Below the pieces are notes generated by a model, which was not told the DNA's origin, did no database searches, and saw nothing but the letters and a program-made list of their open reading frames with translations. A program made the translations under genes and the position numbers. From Halicephalobus mephisto (lineage: Eukaryota; Nematoda; Chromadorea; Rhabditida; Panagrolaimidae), in the NCBI GenBank assembly GCA_009193035.1, contig SWDT01000081.1, positions 1 to 64,000 on the forward strand: a DNA stretch of 64,000 nt, given 5' to 3'. Of this stretch, positions 15,201-22,296 are shown piece by piece; position 1 is the stretch's first letter; the number at the start of each line of letters is the position of its first letter.

Positions 15201-17123
15201 CTTAATTTATTTCGTGAGACTTCTTGAAAATTTAAATATTTAGTTTGAATATTTAGTTTTTGTATCGTACGATATCCACTAAAGCGGACTTTGCGTTTTT
15301 CCCGCACTGTGCAAAGTTCCTTATTAAGTACATTTTTGAAAAACAAAATGAACTTGCCGGATTAGTGAACATGAACGAATATTTGCTTTCAGTCATGTTC
15401 AAGAAACTGGCGGCGGATAAAACGGAGTGGATAGTTCCGACGTCCCTCGTGTGGATGACGAGATTTGTTTGTCGCAATTTTTCCCTCACGTACTTCAGGA
15501 ATATTTCGTAATGATTAGGATCTGCGGGGAGTTGGAGGACCTTCAGGAGGGTCCTGGTCCCCCGTTGGTTGTGCCAGATGGAAAGCAGATCAGCTACCTC
15601 GGGGAGGAGCTGGGTGTCTTGGTACACGAGGAGGAAGGAGCTCCAGCCGAGGTTCGTGATGAGTTCTGTCGAAGCTTTACCGTACACCCCCATGTTCGGA
15701 GAAATATCAGTTAAAAATGTTGATTTTTCTAAAAAATTTCAATTTTTTTTAAATTTTTATTTTTTAAAATTTCGATTTTTTTAAAATTTTTATTTTTTAA
15801 AATTTCGATTTTTTTTTAAATTTTTATTTTTTTAAATTTCAATTTTTTTTTTAAATTTTTATTTTTTTAAATTTCGATTTTTTTTAAATTTTATTTTCTT
15901 TAAAAAATTTTTATTTTCTTTAAAAAATTTCGATTTTTTAAAAATTTTTATTTTTCTAAAAAAACTGATTTTAAAAAAATTTTATTATAAAAATTAATTG
16001 TAAATTTAAAAAAGTTCTACTGTGAAATTTAATTTTTAATTTTTAAAATAAAAATTTATGTTTGAAGATAAATTTTAAATTTTTTGTCCGAACACGAAAA
16101 ATTTAAATTTTCGTGGTAGAATTTTTTTGTTTTTTTTCGAACTTACCCAAAGGTGAAATATTCGAAGTTGTTATGCAAGGAATTCTGAATCTGTCACACA
16201 TGGAATAACTGAGAAGAATCTCATCGGTGGATTCAGATTCACTAGCAATAATGATGGCGACAATTTTTCTCTGCATGATGTCGCACATTTTGTCGTCAGA
16301 ACTCGCGAATCCATCGGACGGAGCTATCAGATTCATACTGATACCGGTAATCAGAGAATTCGCGTTGTTCCATTCATCTAAGGCATGTCGAGCATTGTGC
16401 CACGCCATGGATTCCACACCTTGGATTATCCCTAAAAGTCCGGAATTTTGAATAGTAATTTTCAAACAAATCATTAAATTCTGTAATTATCTAAATTGTT
16501 TATTAGAATTAATACTCTTGACAGCTTTAGAAATTGCCTTGGATAATGACTGAAATTTTGCAGAACTAGTCACTATCCAAGTCCATTACTGCAGCTGTTA
16601 TTTTCGACAGCTTTAGAAATTGCCTTGGATAGTGCCTGAAAGAGACGATTTGTTCTTTTATCTAGACACTATCCTTAGAGTTACGAGATGGATAGTGACT
16701 AGAAATATTCCAAAGTTATTTTCGTTTATTACTATCCAAATGGAGAAATAGTTGTGGGAATAGTGACTGAAATTTCGCAGAACTAGTCACTATCCAAGTC
16801 CACTATTGGAGCTGTATTTTCGACAGCTCTAGAAATTGTCTCGGACAGTGATTGAAAAGTGCATTAAATAATAAAAACCAATCACTATTCATGTTTTTAT
16901 TAAAACTTTTATTTTTTAAAATGCAAATATTTTCAAATCGTAACTACTTTCAACAATAAGCTCCATTCAGTCACTATTTCAGACAATTTATAAAACTTAA
17001 AAAGTAAGAATTTTAAAATAACAATTTTTTATGTTTCTTACCTATCCTAAACTCCAATCCAGCAACATTTCCAATAAAAATAATAATTAAAAATAAAACA
17101 TTCTTCTTAAGTAATTCTTCCAT
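3280..17123 (-). CDS. Non-NMDA ionotropic glutamate receptor subunit (GLR family)
   Basis: Ligand-gated cation channel subunit of the AMPA/kainate class. Exons: 17123-17042 (signal peptide), 16431-16147, 15728-15358, 14063-13809, 7009-6953 (less certain), 6907-6535, 5708-5404, 4781-4238, 3572-3280; phases agree throughout, about 854 residues. Order: amino-terminal domain, S1 glutamate lobe, M1, pore loop, M3, S2 lobe, M4, short tail. Ligand residues look conserved: TIT and Arg in [15 protein letters not shown] in KNGSTMAFF, Glu in YAYMMESSM. Odd points: His at the Q/R pore site (GSLMHQGSD) and SYTAQLAAF in place of the near-invariant SYTANLAAF. The third intron begins with GC rather than GT. 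A stretch of the amino-terminal domain of about 25 residues seems short between exons 4 and 6, so a small exon may be missed. Which glr paralogue this is I cannot say. Confidence 0.9.
3600..4125. repeat. Intronic satellite, about 60-bp units
   Basis: In the last glr intron. The core ctagaatcctacagaaa recurs near 3734, 3794, 3842, 3902, 3960, 4020 and 4078. Spacing alternates near 60 and 58 (one 48), so the higher-order unit is about 118 bp. Confidence 0.85.
4920..5290. repeat. Intronic tandem repeat, about 98-bp units
   Basis: Between the pore-loop exon and the M3/S2 exon of the glr gene. About four degenerate units share gtttttac-ttttgaatatc near 5018, 5115 and 5213. The sequence is unrelated to the satellite in the next intron. 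Confidence 0.75.
5945..6295 (+). mobile_element. SINE-like, tRNA-related insert in a glr intron
   Basis: A sharply GC-richer block inside an AT-rich intron. Near its 5' end is a stretch resembling the 3' half of a tRNA (agcgctgctagcc...ggtttcaaatccg), including a good pol III B-box; the A-box side is weak. The block ends in a T-rich run (6285-6295). The internal part resembles RTE-associated short elements in style, but I cannot name a family. It could also be a fragment of a LINE 5' region. Confidence 0.5.
7120..7265. repeat. Imperfect hairpin, MITE-like
   Basis: The ends aaaaaacgcaacttttgatc and attaaagtttacgcttttta are imperfect inverted copies within a glr intron. Similar end sequences flank 14563-14735. 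The boundaries are approximate. Confidence 0.4.
8230..8780. repeat. Tandem array with GTCACTATCC motif (arm of a long inverted repeat)
   Basis: Roughly 2.3 copies of a unit of about 220 bp in the largest glr intron. Each unit contains several copies of the motif AGTCACTATCC or its complement, plus blocks such as aacagctccaatagtgga. The same unit recurs in inverted orientation at about 16540-16870 in the first glr intron. The motif continues in more decayed form to about 9300. Confidence 0.85.
9390..10245. repeat. Satellite with 147-150 bp monomer, six copies
   Basis: The motif GGATAGTGACTAC starts near 9395, 9545, 9692, 9840, 9988 and 10135, giving spacings of 150, 147, 148, 148 and 147 bp. 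Monomers also share gttgatcatctttttc and cagtgttcaaaata. The array ends just before the promoter region of the nested DUF148 gene. Confidence 0.9.
10246..10565 (+). promoter_or_regulatory. 5' flank of the nested DUF148 gene
   Basis: A short stretch of more balanced composition between the satellite and the start codon. A TATA-like aatataaaag lies at about 10519, some 45 bases before the ATG. No trans-splice acceptor is obvious. Confidence 0.4.
10566..11626 (+). CDS. SXP/RAL-2 (DUF148) family secreted protein, nested in a glr intron
   Basis: Small secreted nematode-specific protein; family members bind divalent cations or are abundant secreted antigens, and the function here is unknown. Exons 10566-10772 and 11390-11626 (147 residues). 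The start at the second in-frame Met gives a clean signal peptide ([16 protein letters not shown]) followed by [10 protein letters not shown], typical of the family. The rest is Ala/Gln-rich and helical ([19 protein letters not shown]) and contains [18 protein letters not shown] and ends SAMQG. The 617-bp intron is filled by an AT-rich repeat. An AATAAA lies about 12 bp after the stop. It runs antisense to, and inside, the large intron of the glutamate receptor gene. Confidence 0.85.
10985..11305. repeat. AT-rich tandem repeat in the DUF148 intron
   Basis: About seven copies of a unit near 45 bp built from aaattttataaaaaa and ttagaaaataattt. It contains almost no G or C. Confidence 0.8.
11950..12400. 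repeat. Tandem repeat of about 70 bp, seven copies
   Basis: The core ctgcagtttgcctgcaa and variants recur near 11958, 12029, 12099, 12167, 12236, 12303 and 12372, each followed by tttataagaatttcgaaata. The array lies just downstream of the DUF148 gene, within the same glr intron. Confidence 0.85.
12555..12762. repeat. Short element with about 30-bp terminal inverted repeats
   Basis: ccatacggtagttgtcccca (with gcggcattta after it) near 12560 is the inverted copy of the sequence around 12726-12755. The enclosed sequence is AT-rich. Probably a MITE; no clear target duplication seen. Confidence 0.55.
12908..13007. mobile_element. Palindromic MITE, 100-bp class
   Basis: Begins CAGTCGAACTTGGATAT and ends ATTCAAGTTCTACTG, flanked by TA on both sides. 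The element is a near-palindrome. The TA target site and CAGT ends suggest a Tc1/mariner or pogo-type parent. This is one of six copies in the window. Confidence 0.8.
13063..13162. mobile_element. Palindromic MITE, 100-bp class
   Basis: Second copy, 55 bp after the first and in the same orientation, with a decayed right end (CTACTA in place of CTACTG). The 55-bp spacer is the reverse complement of the spacer between the pair at 14777-15101. Confidence 0.75.
13582..13653 (-). tRNA. tRNA-Thr(AGU anticodon, codon ACU)
   Basis: A 72-nt cloverleaf on the minus strand. Acceptor stem GCCTCAT pairs with ATGAGGC (7/7), discriminator A. A-box TGGCTTAGTGG and B-box GGTTCGATTCC are both intact. The anticodon arm TCCGC-CTAGTAA-GCGGA puts AGT at positions 34-36, so it is Thr. 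A T6 run just after the 3' end is a pol III terminator. It lies inside an intron of the glr gene, same strand. Confidence 0.95.
14563..14735. repeat. Hairpin, MITE-like
   Basis: acataaaaaagtaacttttg near 14571 and its inverted copy caaaagttatgttttttt near 14709 bound about 170 bp. The ends resemble those at 7120-7265. Confidence 0.5.
14777..14944. mobile_element. Palindromic MITE, 168-bp class
   Basis: Starts CAGTAGAACTTGGATAT, ends ATCCAAGTTCGACTG, flanked by TA. Exactly the same length as the copies at 37778 and 59930. It lies in the GC-AG intron of the glr gene. Confidence 0.8.
15002..15101. mobile_element. Palindromic MITE, 100-bp class
   Basis: Starts CAGTAGAACTTGAATAT, ends ATCCAAGTTCTACTG, flanked by TA. 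With the neighbouring 168-bp copy it forms a pair whose spacer is the inverted copy of the spacer at 13008-13062. Confidence 0.8.
15729..16030. repeat. AT-only repeat in the second glr intron
   Basis: About eight degenerate copies of a unit near 35 bp made of aatttcgatttttt and taaatttttatttttt. Long phased A/T runs; no other content seen. Confidence 0.7.
16540..16870. repeat. Inverted counterpart of the 8230-8780 array
   Basis: In the first glr intron. It contains gttattttcgacagctttag, ggatagtgactagaaatattc and gaatagtgactgaaat, which are reverse complements of blocks in the 8230-8780 array. Together they form a long inverted repeat that encloses glr exons 2 to 4. Confidence 0.85.
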
Positions 17124-17164
17124 TTTAAAAAATCTCCAAAAATCCTTCATCCAAAAAAAACATA

Positions 17165-17357
17165 AATGACCCTAGCCGCAGGCGGTCTGTTGCAAGCTCA
17201 GCTAAAGTGAAAAAGCTAATGGACCCTCTGAAATTCCTTTTCTGGCATTTTTCGGGAAGCTCGTCAAAAAAGATGAAGAACAAGATTGGCCAGTCAAGCT
17301 TCAAGTGCTGGACGGACCTTGGTTGATAAGATTAGACCGAAAATTGAGAAAATAATC
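17165..17357 (+). pseudogene. Possible frameshifted coding remnant
   Basis: A balanced-composition island between DRG1 and the glr start. Read on the plus strand it begins ATGACCCTAGCC and gives protein-like segments in more than one frame, the longest ending in KLQVLDGPWLIRLDRKLRK then a stop at about 17355. The frame must be changed at least once to connect them. I do not recognise the parent gene. It may instead be promoter or UTR sequence that happens to be open. Confidence 0.3.
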
Positions 17358-17382
17358 TTTTTCAATAAAATTTTAATCTTCT

Positions 17383-18618
17383 TTATTTTTTAACAATTTG
17401 AATAACATCCTCATGATGTAACTTATGACTCAAGCCTACTCGTTGAGGAGAAAACTTAGGACTTGTTCCCCAGACAATTGCATATCGAAATTGAGAAGCC
17501 AAAGTTCTATGAAGACCGTGACAGGCACTTTCCACGGTGGCCGGTCGCTTCAGAATGATGCCGTCCTCATCGCCGAGATCTGGAGCGTTTCCAGGTTTCT
17601 TGGTGTAGATCCGAATAAGAGCGAGATATTCCCAGATCATGTCAATCAAGTAATCGATGTTCAGATTCAATTCACAAGAAATGACGACGCTGTGGGGTTG
17701 TCTGGCGATTTGATCCATCTGAGTCATCGTGAGTTGATCGATCTTGTTGTAAACATAAAGACAAGGCATGTAGACTCGTCCACCTTGTATTACATCAATG
17801 AATTGATCAATGTTATAATCGTCGTGGAAAATAACGTCTGCGTTGAAAATTTTGTATTCGTGAAGAACCGTTATGATCATTTTCTCGTCTACTTTCGTCA
17901 AGGGACATGTGTTGTTCATTTTGACGCCTCCAACAGATTTCTTCTTGAGGTAGATCCTTGGTTTTTCTTGGTTCAGCCGGATTCCAACAGCTTCAAGTTC
18001 TGCTTCGAGGAGTTTGCGCTGAAATCCCGAGGTAACTTTCGATTTTAATTGAAAAACTCACTTGTTGTTCGCCTTTTTTGGAATCCAACATCATAAGCAC
18101 CAAATCAGCAGTCTTCGCCACAGCGATGACTTGTCTTCCACGACCTAGAAGATGCCTATGGACGGATTCAGAGTGTGTAGGACTTACCTTTGCCAGACGA
18201 AGCTCCTTCGATGATTCCAGGCAGATCAAGCAGTTGGATTTTGGCTCCTTCGTAATTGATCACTCCAGGAATGCAGGTCAATGTTGTGAATTCGTAGGAA
18301 GCGGCTACTGATTCCGTTTCCGTCACAGTGGACAAGAAAGTGGATTTGCCCACAGATGGAAATCCGATCTAAAATTTCGGAATAAAAAACTTTATCCATA
18401 TATCTAAATCCACTTACCAGTGCCACTCTCGCGTCTCCGGTCTTGACGACATCGAATCCTTCTCCCTTAGGGCCAGATTTACCTTGAGGCTCAAGCAGTT
18501 GCTGACGATACTTGGCCAATTTAGCTTTCAGAAGGCCCAAATGGTATTCTGTCGCTTTGTTCTTCTGAGTACGAGCAATTTCACGTTCAACTTCGGCAAT
18601 CTTCTCCAGAATACCCAT
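17383..18618 (-). CDS. drg1: Developmentally regulated GTP-binding protein 1 (DRG1)
   Basis: Conserved cytoplasmic GTPase of the Obg/DRG family that associates with translating ribosomes together with a DFRP partner. Exons 18618-18418, 18368-18188, 18144-18062 and 18018-17383 give 366 residues, against 367 in vertebrate DRG1; the introns are 43-49 nt. Seen in order: N-terminal helical region ([18 protein letters not shown]), P-loop GFPSVGKST, switch segment through [15 protein letters not shown] (G3), [21 protein letters not shown] (G4), and a C-terminal TGS domain ending [11 protein letters not shown]. The AATAAA signal overlaps the stop codon region. The next gene on the same strand (glr) starts only 260 bp downstream, but nothing else argues for an operon. 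Identification is firm. Confidence 0.97.
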
Positions 18619-19779
18619 TTTCGAAATAAAAATAAAATATAAAAAGAAACAATAAAGTTACGACGAGAAACGCAGGGAAAGTAAAAAACGAAAAACGTGT
18701 GTGAATTGTCATCAGGAACACTACGCCAAAAAACAAAAATTAATTGTCATCAGGAACACTACGCCAAAAATTAAAAATTACACTTTTCAAAAGATTAAAA
18801 TTTTATATGACAATCATAGTGATTTGGGAATTTATTTTTGTTCATATATTTACATTCCAAAAAGATTTTACTCATTGAAGTTTTTAAAATAGATTCTGAA
18901 GTGAATTTCAGAATTTGAATTTTCGAAGCTATCAGATGTTTGACTCTTGTCATATTATATTCCACTAGAAAGAAGACTGAATTCTGAATTTATTCATATT
19001 GAAATTAGTGATTTGTAAATAAATTTTAAAAAGTCATTAGAATTTTTTTTGTTAGAATTTGATGAGGATTCAGAATATGTAATTTCTTTTTATAAAATCA
19101 ATAAGGTGATAAAAGGAAACTTCAGAAAAATTGATTTTTGCAAAATTTGTTCTGTCATAATTTCTTAAAATTTCACTCAAATATTCCAGTCCATATGTTG
19201 TTAGATTCGGAATTAAGCTCTGAGTTGACTAATATGTGACGTATAACGGCCAGCTTGCAAATGCTTCAGAAGGCACGGATTCTGAATCTCATTTCAGAAG
19301 CCACTTCAGAATCCTGGACTTTGAAATTTCGCAATCACACTGTCATACGACTCTATGGATAAAGTTCCAATCAAAAATAAAAAACTTTCATCATTTGCAG
19401 TTTTGCTCTTGATTTTTCCACAAAATAAGTTATATATAAAAATAATATAAACTTATAAGTTAATATCTTTCTCGTTAGTATTCTAGACATCTAGGTTCCT
19501 TTAGGTTTGTTTAAAGAACTTTTTTTTGTGAAAATAAAGTTAATATGTACTATCGATTTTTTAAACGTATTATCCTCATGAGAGAACTTAACTACATAAA
19601 GAAGACACTAATATTGTTTAGTTTCTGATTACGAAGATCACTGATGCTGAAACTTATTTTCAAAACTGTAATTTCCACTTTTTTCATTTGTTATTTATTA
19701 CCTATTTTGAGACGTTCATTAACGATTCAAACACCATCTGTTTTTCCGATCACATCCTTAGTGTAGTCATATTCAAAAT
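18619..19779. other. Intergenic between divergent DRG1 and Srh gene
   Basis: No gene seen. It contains a 38-bp direct repeat, twice (gtcatcaggaacactacgcc near 18708 and 18746), then AT-rich sequence. It presumably holds the promoters of both flanking, divergently transcribed genes. Confidence 0.5.
18704..18779. repeat. 38-bp direct repeat, two copies
   Basis: Two almost identical copies of aattgtcatcaggaacacta plus cgccaaaaa, about 100 bp upstream of the DRG1 start. Confidence 0.85.
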
Positions 19780-20805
19780 ATGGTACGACAAATACCACTA
19801 GAATATTTCTATAACGAACAAATGAAATTGATTTATATAATTTTCTGTAATATTTTCACAATTTTAACAATTGTAATTACTCCAATTCACTTTTATATTA
19901 TTTTGACTCAATCGAAATCCCTCGGAGCTTTCAAGTGGTTGTTACTTAACCATTCTGTTTGGAATATTCTCTTGGAGTTATTAATCAGCTTACTGAGGCC
20001 GGTACCTCTCTTTCCAGCAGTCGCAATCTACTTTATTGACCCATTCAGAATTATAAACTCTCTACAGATGATGATATACAGTCTTGCATTTATGTTCTTC
20101 GTAGGAACGATGAATTGTGCAAGTATTACTGTGACTTTAGTGTTTCGATGGCTGACGATATTTCCTGGAAAGGTGAAAAAGATATTCACTTCGAAAATCT
20201 CGTTGATTATTTACATAATTCTCTACATCGTTATATTACTTTGTCTATTTTACTGCACATATTTAATTAAGAATTTAAGTAGAGATTGGATGGTGGAAGC
20301 GGGTCTCAATTACAGTATTGCTTTGAAGAACTTCACAGTTAAACCGTCGTTTGGGTTCATCCCGAAGGATATGATTCGGGGGCCTTCTATATTTATTATT
20401 TTCACATTAGTGACAATACTGATTCTAATGATCGTCTTATCAGCGATTCTTTGCAAAGAATTCAACAAACTTAATAGCAAAATTTCGAAAGTACAAAAGA
20501 TGTTAATTCTCAGTTGTGTTATGCAAGTGTTAATTTCTATTGTATTCTTACTGATTCCGAATATCATTTTATTCATTTTCCTGGCTTTTGAAATCCCGTA
20601 CTCGGGGAATATTATAAAAGGAGTTGGATGTGCTTTCGTTTGTTATACATTTTTAGAAATAACTTGTACATGGTGTTTTGTAACTCCTTATAGAAAATTC
20701 TTGAAAAAGATGTTGGCAATTGCTTTCTCGAAAAGAATATTAAAGAAACATACTGAAGTAATACCATTTACGTCCGTTCCTGTAAACATAGTTAAGTCAA
20801 GATAA
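19780..20805 (+). CDS. Serpentine chemoreceptor, Srh-like
   Basis: Seven-transmembrane G-protein coupled receptor of the nematode chemosensory superfamily, expected in ciliary membranes of sensory neurons. A single open frame of 341 residues without introns. Seven hydrophobic segments can be seen (for example LIYIIFCNIFTILTIVITPI and IIYIILYIVILLCLFYCTYL). The N-terminal FKWLLLNHSVWN stretch and the C-terminal FVTPYRKFL match the pattern of Srh (and related Sri) receptors. Polyadenylation signal AATAAA about 50 bp after the stop. The lack of introns is unusual for Srh genes and could mean a retrocopy, but there are no other signs of one. Ligand unknown. Confidence 0.8.
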   Translation: MVRQIPLEYFYNEQMKLIYIIFCNIFTILTIVITPIHFYIILTQSKSLGAFKWLLLNHSVWNILLELLISLLRPVPLFPAVAIYFIDPFRIINSLQMMIYSLAFMFFVGTMNCASITVTLVFRWLTIFPGKVKKIFTSKISLIIYIILYIVILLCLFYCTYLIKNLSRDWMVEAGLNYSIALKNFTVKPSFGFIPKDMIRGPSIFIIFTLVTILILMIVLSAILCKEFNKLNSKISKVQKMLILSCVMQVLISIVFLLIPNIILFIFLAFEIPYSGNIIKGVGCAFVCYTFLEITCTWCFVTPYRKFLKKMLAIAFSKRILKKHTEVIPFTSVPVNIVKSR

Positions 20806-20948
20806 TGTTACTGTTCACTGTGCTGGAATCATAAATATGGTAAAATCGGATTATTTTAATAAAAACAATTTTCTGGAATTTAAGTGGTCTTTGTCATTAA
20901 AAGTAAACAATCTACAGAATGCTATAGTTGTTAAGGTAATATTGGGTT

Positions 20949-21396
20949 TGTGCGGACAATCGGAGGTGTGTGTATGGTATGAGAATTGAAAGCAGAGTAT
21001 TTATTGATTAAACCTCAACCTTGGGTAATTAAACTGATTCATAATCGATATTATAACAATTACAATACAATCAATACAATAGATACAGTATAAACTACAA
21101 ACGCGCCTCGGACCATGGAAGAATTGAGTCTTCTCTCATGTTTCCGAGCCACGTCCTTTTATAGAGAGAGAACTCCGCGGGACGCCGTTTGATTCATGTT
21201 GCCTCTTGCAAGGGGAAAGCTTCTTCTCTCTCTCGATTCATTGCAACGATTCAAAATTTTAAGCGTAGTTGATAATAGAGAGATGGAAAGGGAAAACAAT
21301 ACTAATGTTGTTCCCATCGTGACAAAAACGGAACGGTACATCGAGAAATTCTTAGAATCTCATCATCAATGGACATCGATGCCTACACCATCGACA
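20949..21396. mobile_element. Solo LTR in duplication copy 1
   Basis: A 448-bp insertion with TGT...ACA ends (TGTGCGGACAATC to CCATCGACA), absent from the corresponding site in copy 2 (near 26610). Flanks gggtt (20944-20948) and gagtt (21397-21401) fit a 5-bp target duplication with one later change. A TATA-like ttttatagagagag lies near 21157. No coding remains. Confidence 0.7.
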
Positions 21397-22209
21397 GAGT
21401 TTTGGGTAAAAACCATTTTATATTTGTGCGAAAATGAAAGTTTCTGTCTTTCCACTTTCTTATTTTTGTAAAGATTTTTAGTAAAAAATCTGATTACACT
21501 AATTTGAAAGCCGAATAGTAAGGATTTCATATGCTTATGTATATATGACACGTGGAATGATTTATAGACGTACTTTTTATTTACTTACTAATGTTCCTCT
21601 CGGAATAGTGCCTTGTTTGTCATTATTGAATATTTAGGTAGCAGCTGTAATGACAGCCATCAACAATAAAGAGACAGAAAATAACCTATTGAGATTCCAA
21701 AGTCCTTTAACTGTTTTTTATTCTTCTTTAATCGAGCGTTTATTATATATGTAGTGGCATGTCGAGGAGAAATCTTAATACATTTTCTTTACAACGCATT
21801 GTTAATTGTTCTTTATTAGAGTTGTATTGCACTAGGAGAAATATCGTTTAGTATGAGTTGTTAGCATACATTTTTTGTCTCTGTTGGATGAATTTCACAG
21901 GCTCGTGAATATATAGGGTGATAGGATACCAAATTTATGAAAATTTCTATAGGTGATTAGCAAAATTCTTAATAAAAGTGCAACAAATTTTGTAACCTTA
22001 ATGCTTATTAAGAAGCATCAATTCTCCATTTATTCTTGCGCAAAGCACAGCTAAATTTTCAGCATCTATTTATCCGACAACCTTTTTCTTATTCATACCT
22101 GTTGTTTGCATTATATGAGCTTCTAGTTCTTAGAATAAAATATAATCACCTTCATGATTAGCAAGGTCTTCATTAAAATACAAAATCAAGCATAATGTTA
22201 ATTGATCAT

Positions 22210-22296
22210 TTTCCTGAGAAATGATGTCATTTATATAAAAACATTATATAAATAAGTTAACAACCCGGTTTCCCTTCAGATTATAATGTTAACGCC
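22210..22296 (+). promoter_or_regulatory. Proximal promoter and likely trans-splice acceptor, OAC copy 1
   Basis: A TATA-like tatataaataag is followed by tttcccttcag just upstream of the start, a strong acceptor without an upstream exon in view, as at SL1 trans-splice sites. The same arrangement is kept in copy 2 (30695-30779). Confidence 0.5.

Noticed and set aside
15119..15346. [10 protein letters not shown] segment as a real glr exon
   Set aside because: Joining it in phase to exon 3 through the GC donor gives an immediate stop, and exon 4 already supplies the expected continuation.
17425..18048. A 207-codon plus-strand open frame across DRG1
   Set aside because: It is the antisense shadow of DRG1, whose minus-strand exons carry all GTPase motifs.
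17042..18618. DRG1 and the glutamate receptor as an operon
   Set aside because: Same strand and 260 bp apart, but no SL2-type spacing or U-rich element is clear, and a coding-like island and long first intron lie between.
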